Assembly: GCA_965119715.1 (NCBI GenBank) | Contig: OZ221969.1 | Location: 1,116,001-1,180,000, forward strand | Direction: 5' to 3' | Source: JASBYZ01 sp029983705 | GTDB lineage: Bacteria; Actinomycetota; Coriobacteriia; Coriobacteriales; JAEZZM01 | DNA length: 64,000 nt | In this document: positions 57,034 to 64,000 of the stretch, in pieces | Numbering within the stretch: position 1 is the stretch's first letter | How the letters are laid out: every line of letters starts with the position of its first letter | The notes under the pieces: generated by a model | Databases searched by the model: none | What the model was told of the DNA's origin: nothing | The model's input: the letters and a program-made list of their open reading frames with translations, nothing else | Program-made: the position numbers and the translations under genes

Positions 57034-59481
57034 CTACATTTCACCGTCCAAAGAGGCTTCATCAGACATTTCTAGCGCACGTATTTGGCGCAGCTCGTCT
57101 TCTGTAACTAAAATCTCACGAGGCTTTGTGCCATCAGCCGGACCAACAATTCCCTTTTCTTCTAACATATCCATTATACGCCCTGCGCGTGCATAACCGA
57201 CACGCAGTCTGCGTTGTAATCCTGAGGTAGAGCCCATCTGAGTTTCCATAATGATTTGAGCGGCATCCCAAATAAGGGGGTCATCATCTTCTGAAGATCC
57301 TGAAGCTCCAAGGGATTGAGCGCTTGCCTGGGATGGAAGCACAACAGATAGTATCTCTTCATGATACTCAGGTTCACCCTGCTCACGCAAGTGTTCGCAG
57401 ATGCTATTAATCTCTTCATCACTAACATAACATCCCTGGATTCTTGCAGGCTTCATTGAGTGACCATCATCAAAGAGCATATCTCCAAGACCAATAAGCT
57501 TTTCTGCTCCAGCTTGTCCTAAGATAACACGTGAATCTACAGAGGTTGCAACTTTAAATGCAATACGGTTTACAATGTTTACCTTAATTGCGTTGGTAAC
57601 TACCTCGGCTGCTGGTCTTTGAGTTGCAACAATTAAGTGAATTCCTGCTGCTCTACCAAGCTGAGAAATTCTTACGATAGATGCCTCAACGTCTTTTCCT
57701 GCAACCATCATTAAGTCAGTTAACTCATCAATGACAATTACTAAATAAGGCATCTCATCAGGCTTAACGTCATCTTCTTCAAATTTGCCTGACTGAACCA
57801 TATGGTTAAAGCTTGCGATATTTCTTGCGCCTGCTTTTTCAAACACTTTAAGACGGCGCTCCATCTCAGCTACTGCCCACTGAAGTGAAGAGGCTGCCTG
57901 GCGCGGGTCAGTTACCACTGGTACATAAAGTTGGGGAATACCGTTATATCCTGAAAGCTCAACGCGTTTAGGGTCAACCATGATAAGGCGTACTTCATCT
58001 GGTGTTGCACGCATTAAAATGGTCGATAAGATCGAGTTAATCATTACAGATTTACCAGAACCAGTTGTACCTGCTATAAGCAGGTGGGGCATCTTTGCAA
58101 GGTCTGCAGTGCGCGGATTTCCCTCAACGTCTCTACCAATTGCAAGCATAAGTGGTCCGCCCTTAACAAAAGGCATTACATCACCTAAGGTAACCGTTGA
58201 GCGATTTGAATTTGGAATCTCAACACCTACTAAAGAAGTGCCAGGTATTGGGCTAAAAATTCTTACTGCAGGTGCTGCAAGTGAAAGCGCAATATCGTCT
58301 TCTAAGTTGGTGAGCTTTGACACTCTCTCACCATCTCCCATAGAGATTCTAAAGGTAGTAACTGTAGGACCAGCCGTCCAGCCAACAACGCGTGCAGTCA
58401 TACCAAAGGTTTCAAGCGTTTCTTGTAGGCGCTCTTGGGTGTGGTTGAGTTCAAGCTCCTGTTCAGGGGTGAGCTTGAAATGGGTTGTTTTAGAAACTAA
58501 GAGCTTAGGACTTGGTAGATCAAAGCCTTCAGTTGCACTTGGAGATGAGCTCTCAGTAGCTGGGCTTGATTTAGTCTGGCTCTTCTTAGAGCTACTCTCC
58601 TCTTGCTTTTTGTTTGAACGATTAGTGCCTTTTTTATTTTCAGATTTTTTCTCAGGACGAAGTTGAGTCTTTGTGCGCGTTCCTAAATACGTAGTTTGTG
58701 CGCGCTCAGGGCTTTTTTCGTCAGTATCTGATAGAGCATGCTCCTCATACTCAAAGGCCTCAGTTTTCTTTGGAGCAAAAAGTGCCTTAGCTTTATCTAG
58801 AAGCCTAGGGCGTGCTGACTCAGCTTCATCATAGTTAATTGAGGTCTGCTGAGCTTGCTCATACTCTCTATCAATCTCACGCTCATAGGCAAGCTGTTTT
58901 CTCTCATCAATTTTATTAAGTATGCCGTCAACAAAGCCAGAAAGAGAAAAGCCTAAAACGATAAAACCTAAGAGCACAAGACCAACAAGTACAACACTGG
59001 CTGCAGTCTTACCAATTAAGGTAAGAAGTACAAAAGCGAGCGCAGATCCAACATAGCCTCCGCGCTCAATTAAAAGATTTTGCTCAAATAAGGCATGAGG
59101 ACTTACCTCTGCCCCAGGTGTATAAAGTGAAAGAAAGCCTATAAGGGCAAGGGTGATAATTATAAAGCCAATTCCTGCACGAACAGGAAGTGTAGAGTCT
59201 GAGTGCACAAAGAAAGTTATTGACCACAGTATAAGAACAAGCGGAACAATAATTGCACCAAGACCTAAGGCAAGGTGTAAGACATTAGAGGCAGCTTCAG
59301 TGAGCAGTGCAGAACTTGGCAGGAGTACCGCTATTAATAAAATGATGCCCACTACTGCAACTAATACACCTGCTATATCGTTTTTAGCACCAGGCTCCAA
59401 GATTGTCTCGCTTGGAGCTGGTGTTTGAGTTTTACTACGCTTAGTTGCTTTTGTATCGTTTAAGCTGCGTTTGCTTGGCAA
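57034..59481 (-). CDS. ftsK: DNA translocase FtsK/SpoIIIE
   Basis: This 815-residue septal DNA pump has an N-terminal membrane domain of four helices (IAGVLVAVVGIILLIAVLLP onward, to ~175), a charged Ser/Lys/Glu linker (~200-330), the motor with Walker A AGTTGSGKSVMIN, Walker B YLVIVIDELTDLMM, and a C-terminal gamma winged helix (GLQRRLRVGYARAGRIMDML) that reads KOPS/SRS. TTG 59481 follows GGAGG. It overlaps neither neighbour and begins 1 base after the RNase J stop. Confidence 0.95.
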   Translation of the reverse strand: MPSKRSLNDTKATKRSKTQTPAPSETILEPGAKNDIAGVLVAVVGIILLIAVLLPSSALLTEAASNVLHLALGLGAIIVPLVLILWSITFFVHSDSTLPVRAGIGFIIITLALIGFLSLYTPGAEVSPHALFEQNLLIERGGYVGSALAFVLLTLIGKTAASVVLVGLVLLGFIVLGFSLSGFVDGILNKIDERKQLAYEREIDREYEQAQQTSINYDEAESARPRLLDKAKALFAPKKTEAFEYEEHALSDTDEKSPERAQTTYLGTRTKTQLRPEKKSENKKGTNRSNKKQEESSSKKSQTKSSPATESSSPSATEGFDLPSPKLLVSKTTHFKLTPEQELELNHTQERLQETLETFGMTARVVGWTAGPTVTTFRISMGDGERVSKLTNLEDDIALSLAAPAVRIFSPIPGTSLVGVEIPNSNRSTVTLGDVMPFVKGGPLMLAIGRDVEGNPRTADLAKMPHLLIAGTTGSGKSVMINSILSTILMRATPDEVRLIMVDPKRVELSGYNGIPQLYVPVVTDPRQAASSLQWAVAEMERRLKVFEKAGARNIASFNHMVQSGKFEEDDVKPDEMPYLVIVIDELTDLMMVAGKDVEASIVRISQLGRAAGIHLIVATQRPAAEVVTNAIKVNIVNRIAFKVATSVDSRVILGQAGAEKLIGLGDMLFDDGHSMKPARIQGCYVSDEEINSICEHLREQGEPEYHEEILSVVLPSQASAQSLGASGSSEDDDPLIWDAAQIIMETQMGSTSGLQRRLRVGYARAGRIMDMLEEKGIVGPADGTKPREILVTEDELRQIRALEMSDEASLDGEM

Positions 59482-59482
59482 A

Positions 59483-61144
59483 CTAAACCTCCATTACCAC
59501 CGGAATAATCATTGGACGAGAATGTTGTTGCTCCCAGAAGTAACCACTTAAAGATTCACGTACAGCTTTGCTAATAGCGGAGTCATCATTTCCGTGAGTG
59601 TGCTTTGCCTTAGTAAGAGTTTTTATGACGCGATCTTTTGCGTTAGCCAAAAACTCTGTATCATTTGAACTCGTAGTAACACCTCGAGAAACAAATTGAA
59701 CGTCATGCACTTTTCCAGTTGCAACTTCTGTCGTAACAATCACTGTAATAATACCCTCTTCAGAGAGCTTACGTCTATCTCTTAATACAACTTGATCGGT
59801 ATCGCCAATGCGCAGACCGTCAACATATACAATTCCTGATGGAACTGGGTCTCCCCAACTTACCTTACCGTCTTTTAATTCAAGGCACTCGCCGTTATCC
59901 AAAATAAAGATCTTATCTGGATCAACTCCGATGCTTTCTGCAAGGCGTGCATGAGCTCTTGTATGAATTGCCTCACCGTGCACTGGTGCAAAATAATGAG
60001 GTTGAGCTAGTGCAAGTAAGAGTTTGAGCTCTTCTGCAGAACCGTGGCCTGAAACGTGAACAAGTCCTCGTGACTTATCCCACACATCTGCACCAATCTT
60101 GGCAAGTGAGTTTAAGATTTGGCTTACTGCCTTCTCATTACCAGGAACTGGCGTTGCAGAAATAATAACAGTATCTCCGCGCTCAATAGAAAGCGTGCGG
60201 TGCTCACCGTTTGCCATGCGAGCAAGGGCACTTAAAGGCTCACCTTGTGAGCCAGTGCAAAGCACCAAGAGTTTATTATCAGGAATATCTTTGATGTCAA
60301 AGGCATCGATAATGTCTTTATCGTCAATTTTTAGATAGCCAAGTTCTCTGGCAATCTTAGTATTGGTTACCATAGATCTTCCGGTAACCGCTACCTTTCT
60401 ACCTGCGGCAACCGCAGCATCGCAAACTTGTTGAAGTCTGTGAATGTGAGATGCAAAGCTTGCAACAAAGACGCGTTGCTCAGCATTTTTAATAACATTT
60501 GATAAGGTCTTACCCACCTCGCGCTCAGATGGGGTGTGACCCGGCTTTGGAGCGTTTGTTGAGTCTGAAAGCATGAGGTCAACGCCTGCTTTTGCGAAAC
60601 GTAAAATGCCTTCAAAGTCAGTTCTCACATTATCTACCGGAGTAAGGTCAATTTTAAAGTCTCCTGAGTGAAGGATGTTTCCTTCTGGAGTTCTAATAAA
60701 CAGACCAAAGGCTGCAGGTATTGAGTGAGTTTGTGAAAAGAAGTCTACGTTAATTTTGCCAAAGCTAATGTGTTGTCCTGGCTTTACTTCTTTAAATTTA
60801 GGATTTTTAATTTTATGCTCAGCAAGTTTTCCTGAAATAAGTCCTAGGGTAAGTTTTGCCGAATAAATAGGTACACGTACATTTAAATCTTTTAGAAGAT
60901 ATGGAAGCGCACCAGTATGGTCCTCATGACCATGGGTGATGATTATACCTCTCAGTTTATCCTCATTTTCGAGAATATAGGTATAGTCCGGGAGTATTAA
61001 ATCTACACCCGGATGAGAGTCATCAGGAAACATAAGTCCAGCATCGACAACAATCATGTCATCTTCGTATTCAAAGACAGTCATGTTCTTGCCAATGCCG
61101 TCCAAACCTCCTAATGGGATAATTTTTAAGGCCGAATGGCTCAT
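59483..61144 (-). CDS. rnj: Ribonuclease J
   Basis: This 553-residue metallo-beta-lactamase/beta-CASP nuclease has 5'-exo and endonuclease activity. Zinc ligands are in THGHEDHTGALPYLL, HSGDFKIDLTP and HVSGHGSAEELKLL. The C-terminal domain is of normal length. It occurs with RNase Y elsewhere in the window, so both Gram-positive decay enzymes are present. It lies between dapA and ftsK, a conserved actinobacterial order. Confidence 0.95.
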   Translation of the reverse strand: MSHSALKIIPLGGLDGIGKNMTVFEYEDDMIVVDAGLMFPDDSHPGVDLILPDYTYILENEDKLRGIIITHGHEDHTGALPYLLKDLNVRVPIYSAKLTLGLISGKLAEHKIKNPKFKEVKPGQHISFGKINVDFFSQTHSIPAAFGLFIRTPEGNILHSGDFKIDLTPVDNVRTDFEGILRFAKAGVDLMLSDSTNAPKPGHTPSEREVGKTLSNVIKNAEQRVFVASFASHIHRLQQVCDAAVAAGRKVAVTGRSMVTNTKIARELGYLKIDDKDIIDAFDIKDIPDNKLLVLCTGSQGEPLSALARMANGEHRTLSIERGDTVIISATPVPGNEKAVSQILNSLAKIGADVWDKSRGLVHVSGHGSAEELKLLLALAQPHYFAPVHGEAIHTRAHARLAESIGVDPDKIFILDNGECLELKDGKVSWGDPVPSGIVYVDGLRIGDTDQVVLRDRRKLSEEGIITVIVTTEVATGKVHDVQFVSRGVTTSSNDTEFLANAKDRVIKTLTKAKHTHGNDDSAISKAVRESLSGYFWEQQHSRPMIIPVVMEV

Positions 61145-61181
61145 GAAAGAAAAAACTCCTTTCTAGTGTGTATCTACTTTT

Positions 61182-62072
61182 TTATATATCTAAGTCTTTT
61201 AGCAGTTTAGCTATAAAAGACCTTTCCTCTTTACTTGCACTAATAAGTGGAAGACGAAGTCCCCCAATTTCAAAGCCCAGCTCTTCAAGTGCAGCCTTGA
61301 CCAAAATTGGGTTAGTAGTTTTAAAGAGTCCCTGCATAAGTGGTGAGAGTTTTTCTTGAAGCTTTTCTGCTTGCTCATACTCTTTATCTGCTGCTGCATA
61401 CACTAAGTCCCTCATCTGATGAGGAACAACATTTGAGCAGGTAGAGATAACTCCCGTTGCACCAAGCTTCATAAGCTCAAGGGTTTGATCGTCATTTCCG
61501 CTTAAGACCTCAAAACCTTCTTGAGCTTTAGCAATAATCTCTTTAGTCTCATCAAAATTATCAATAGCTTGTTTCAAGCCTTTAATGTTACTAAAATCTT
61601 TTGAAAGTCTGATGATGGTATCAGCACTCATATTAATACCTGTTCTACCAGGAATATTATAAAGAATTAAAGGCAAATCACTTGATTTGGCAATGGCTGC
61701 GAAGTGTTGGTAGAGACCTTCTTGAGGAGGTTTGTTGTAGTAAGGAACTACTGCCATTAAAAAGTCTACGCCAGTTTTTTCTGCCTCTTTAGCAAGCTCG
61801 CAGGATTGCTTAGTGTTGTAGTTACCAATATTTGCAACGGTTTTTTTAAAGTAGCTGTGTGCTATCTCTGAGATACGCTTAAACACTTCGAGCTTTTCTT
61901 CATGAGTTAAGGTTGGAGACTCTCCAGTTGTTGCGCATAAGACTAAGCCATCAATTCCTGCCTCAAATTGACGCTCAGCAAGTTTATCGAGCACCTCATA
62001 ATTAACTTTATCATCTGCAGTAAATGGGGTGATTTGTGCTGTGAGCACACGTCCAAATAAGGTATCTGACAT
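61182..62072 (-). CDS. dapA: 4-Hydroxy-tetrahydrodipicolinate synthase
   Basis: This 296-residue aldolase condenses pyruvate with aspartate semialdehyde in the lysine/diaminopimelate pathway. It has LCATTGESPTLTHEEK, the Tyr of VVPYYNKPPQEGLYQHF, LYNIPGRTGINM, and the Schiff-base Lys in IKGLKQAIDN near 160. It lies in the dapB-lysC-dapA unit. Confidence 0.96.
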   Translation of the reverse strand: MSDTLFGRVLTAQITPFTADDKVNYEVLDKLAERQFEAGIDGLVLCATTGESPTLTHEEKLEVFKRISEIAHSYFKKTVANIGNYNTKQSCELAKEAEKTGVDFLMAVVPYYNKPPQEGLYQHFAAIAKSSDLPLILYNIPGRTGINMSADTIIRLSKDFSNIKGLKQAIDNFDETKEIIAKAQEGFEVLSGNDDQTLELMKLGATGVISTCSNVVPHQMRDLVYAAADKEYEQAEKLQEKLSPLMQGLFKTTNPILVKAALEELGFEIGGLRLPLISASKEERSFIAKLLKDLDI

Positions 62073-62090
62073 TAGCTTTATTCCTCTCAG

Positions 62091-63320
62091 TTATTTCTTT
62101 TGCAAAGCAAAGCGCTTATGAAGAGCATTTTGCGCAGCATCCGCAAAGTCTTCTCTCACTAGTACTGTTACTGAAGTTTCAGAGTCTGACGCCTGTAGTA
62201 CATCAACGTTTGACTCATCAAGTGCCTCAGCAATATCTGCCATAATTCCTGGTACACCCTGCATGCCGTTTCCTACAAGGGTAACTGTAGCAAGATCATC
62301 CAAAATATTTATATCATCAGAAAGCTCAGATAATACCTCAGCAGCGCGCTTTGCATCCTTGGAATCTACAATAAATACGAGGCGATTAGTAAATGGGGTT
62401 GCCATATCAATTGATATTTCACTGTCGGCCAAAATTCTAAAGGCGCGAGCAATCACATCAATATGCTTAAGGGGCTTACCTGGTCCGTACGGAATAATAA
62501 GCCTCACGCGGGCAACGCCTCTTCTGCAGCTCACCCCTGTTGCAATACTTCTTGGAGTATCTGATCCAAAAGAAGTTACTAAGGTTCCATCAGCATCACT
62601 AAAGGTGTTTTTAACGCGCATGCGCACACCTGAATTGAGCGCAAGCTCAGCTGCAGGTGCATGCACAATCTTAGAGCCACGCTTTGCCATCTCAAAAAGC
62701 TCACCTGAAGAAATTGTATCAATAATTTGAGCATCTTTAACCACACGTGGATCTGCACTTAAAACACCGTCAACATCTGAATAAATATCAACGTGACTTG
62801 CACCGAGGGCAACTCCAAGTGCGCAGGCTGAAGTATCTGAGCCGCCGCGCCCAAGCGTCTTTAAGTTTCCCTCACTATCCATCCCTTGAAAGCCCGTTAT
62901 AACGGGCACTACTCCAGCAGCTAACACATCCATGATTAAAGCGGTATTAATGCTTTCAATGGTTGCAGCTCCATCAACGCTATCAGTTGCAATTCCTGCG
63001 TCATGACCAGACAGCGCACGCGCATCAACGCCCGCGCGCCTTAAGGTATCTGCACATACAACTGCAGAGATCGTCTCGCCCACAGACATGATTAAATCAA
63101 GTTCATGTTCAGGAGCTTCACTTGCATCAATTAAAGAAAGTAAGGTATCAGTTGCATAGGGTGCAGGTTTTCTACCAAGCGCAGAAACTACTAGGACAAC
63201 TTTGTTACCCAGATCAAGCTCACGCTTAACGTGGTGGCTCACTCGAGCTCTCCCCTCTTCTGAACCAACAGAAGAGCCCCCAAACTTCATTACAACAATA
63301 TCGCTCTCAAAATTTGTCAT
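62091..63320 (-). CDS. lysC: Aspartate kinase
   Basis: This 409-residue enzyme opens the aspartate pathway. The N-terminal kinase domain has VVMKFGGSSVGSEEGRARV, TGFQGMDSEGNLKTLGRGGSDTSA, and YSDVDGVLSADPRVV. Two ACT domains (from about 265) mediate feedback inhibition by lysine/threonine. The ATG at 63320 directly follows the dapB stop, so the genes are coupled. Confidence 0.96.
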   Translation of the reverse strand: MTNFESDIVVMKFGGSSVGSEEGRARVSHHVKRELDLGNKVVLVVSALGRKPAPYATDTLLSLIDASEAPEHELDLIMSVGETISAVVCADTLRRAGVDARALSGHDAGIATDSVDGAATIESINTALIMDVLAAGVVPVITGFQGMDSEGNLKTLGRGGSDTSACALGVALGASHVDIYSDVDGVLSADPRVVKDAQIIDTISSGELFEMAKRGSKIVHAPAAELALNSGVRMRVKNTFSDADGTLVTSFGSDTPRSIATGVSCRRGVARVRLIIPYGPGKPLKHIDVIARAFRILADSEISIDMATPFTNRLVFIVDSKDAKRAAEVLSELSDDINILDDLATVTLVGNGMQGVPGIMADIAEALDESNVDVLQASDSETSVTVLVREDFADAAQNALHKRFALQKK

Positions 63321-64000
63321 TTAGATATCCATTAAGTTCTCAAGGCCAATGACTACACCATCAATATCTCCCACTGCTTTAATGGCGAGAAGGACACCCG
63401 GCATATAAGATGCTCTGTCAATTGAGTCGTGGCGAAGGGTAAGTGTTTGACCCTTAGAGCCAAAAATAACCTCTTGGCTTGCAACAAAACCATTAGAGCG
63501 TACCGAGTGAATTGAAACTGCGTTTGAAATTGCTCCGCGAGCCCCCTCATAGCCTTCAATCTCGGTTTCTTTGCCTGGTGAGGTCTCAAAACTTGGGTCG
63601 CGGTTTTCTTCAATTAATTTAGCCGTACGAACTGCAGTTCCTGAAGGAGCATCCTTTTTATTGTTGTGGTGAAACTCAATAACTTCAGCATCAGGAAAAT
63701 ACTTTGCTGCCATCTTAGAAAAGACCATCATAAGTACTGCGCCGGTAGTAAAGTTTGGAGCAACAAAGAGATTGGCGCCATCTTTAGCGTAGCTGCTGTG
63801 GATAGATTTAAACTCTTCTTCAGATATCCCCGTAGTACCTACAACTGCGTGTACCCCGTGTGAAAGTATGGTTTTAACATTTTGAGCAACTGCATCTGGA
63901 CGAGTAAAGTCCACAACAACATCTGCTTTAACTTCATCTAAAAGCGAAGCGAGCTCACCTGCATACGTAAAAGTCTTACCGTCAATTTCAACTGACTGAC
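63321..64000 (-). CDS. dapB: 4-Hydroxy-tetrahydrodipicolinate reductase (N-terminus outside window)
   Basis: The frame is open to the right window edge, so the nucleotide-binding N-terminus is missing. The visible ~226 residues include VVVDFTRPDAV, VVGTTGISEEEF, APNFTTGAVLMM, and the catalytic segment EFHHNNKKDAPSGTA, with the His pair and Lys of the active site. It reduces the DapA product with NAD(P)H. It is the first of three pathway genes on this strand. Confidence 0.95.
   Translation of the reverse strand, partial: QSVEIDGKTFTYAGELASLLDEVKADVVVDFTRPDAVAQNVKTILSHGVHAVVGTTGISEEEFKSIHSSYAKDGANLFVAPNFTTGAVLMMVFSKMAAKYFPDAEVIEFHHNNKKDAPSGTAVRTAKLIEENRDPSFETSPGKETEIEGYEGARGAISNAVSIHSVRSNGFVASQEVIFGSKGQTLTLRHDSIDRASYMPGVLLAIKAVGDIDGVVIGLENLMDI

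Noticed and set aside
57980..58666. A 228-codon open frame opposite ftsK
   Set aside because: It is fully antisense to a certain gene, and its Ser/Val/Pro-rich composition reflects the complement of ftsK codons.
62263..62730. A 155-codon open frame opposite lysC
   Set aside because: It lies fully within a well-supported gene, has no ribosome site and shows no family resemblance.

Overview
The window is AT-rich, densely coded bacterial chromosome carrying about 60 genes and no phage, insertion sequence or CRISPR array. Gene content points to an anaerobic Gram-positive actinobacterium of the class Coriobacteriia, probably near Atopobium/Olsenella. This placement is inferred from four features. 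An FHA-domain gene is followed by a MerR gene resembling mycobacterial Rv1828/FtsR. A complete Rnf complex is present. RNase J, RNase Y and SpoVS occur together. The LexA boxes are of Gram-positive/actinobacterial type (CGAAC-N4-GTTC).

Layout. 1-2.8 kb: a zinc-ribbon coiled-coil protein (cut by the window edge), an RNase HI-like protein, CoaBC and tRNA-Pro(GGG). 2.9-8.4 kb: cysK, then a PfkB kinase/ADP-ribosylglycohydrolase pair divergent from an NCS1 permease and a purine nucleoside phosphorylase, which together look like nucleoside salvage. 8.5-10.8 kb: an XpaC-like/TelA pair behind a striking long dyad. 11-14.9 kb: pstSCAB. 15-20.4 kb: rnfCDGEAB behind a perfect TGTGA-N6-TCACA palindrome (Rex- or CRP/FNR-like). 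20.4-23.4 kb: a GcvT-fold protein, a small unknown protein, a zinc-ribbon/FHA protein, an FtsR-like regulator and apt. 23.4-26 kb: two tandem coiled-coil NlpC/P60 cell-wall hydrolases. 26.2-31 kb (minus strand): a thioredoxin-reductase-like flavoprotein, two NCS2 nucleobase permeases, dut and nrdR. 31.1-33.2 kb: a YneA-like LysM gene divergent from lexA, with three LexA boxes between them. 33.2-39.8 kb (minus strand): hflX, miaA, miaB, spoVS, a GHKL ATPase of unknown role and rny.

40.2-49.5 kb is the most interesting region. It is a tight nine-gene operon that places a nitrogenase-like reductase (NifD-, NifK- and NifH-like subunits) inside two FecCD/BtuCD-type metal-chelate importers: permease, ATPase, D, K, H, lipoprotein, permease, ATPase, Tat-type lipoprotein. 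There are no nifB, nifE, nifN or nifV genes. The cysteine pattern (three in the D-like and one in the K-like subunit) fits one asymmetric [4Fe-4S] cluster, as in dark-operative protochlorophyllide reductase, and not a P-cluster/FeMo-cofactor enzyme. My inference is that an imported chelate or tetrapyrrole-like molecule is reduced in the cytoplasm, with Rnf a plausible source of reduced ferredoxin. The substrate cannot be read from the sequence.

49.6-64 kb (minus strand): a FetAB-like iron exporter pair, recX, recA (with a LexA box inside its promoter), a stand-alone CinA C-terminal domain (pncC), pgsA, rimO, yajQ, a RodZ-like protein, ftsK, RNase J, dapA, lysC and dapB (cut by the window edge). 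This is a conserved housekeeping block covering DNA repair, division, RNA decay and the diaminopimelate pathway.
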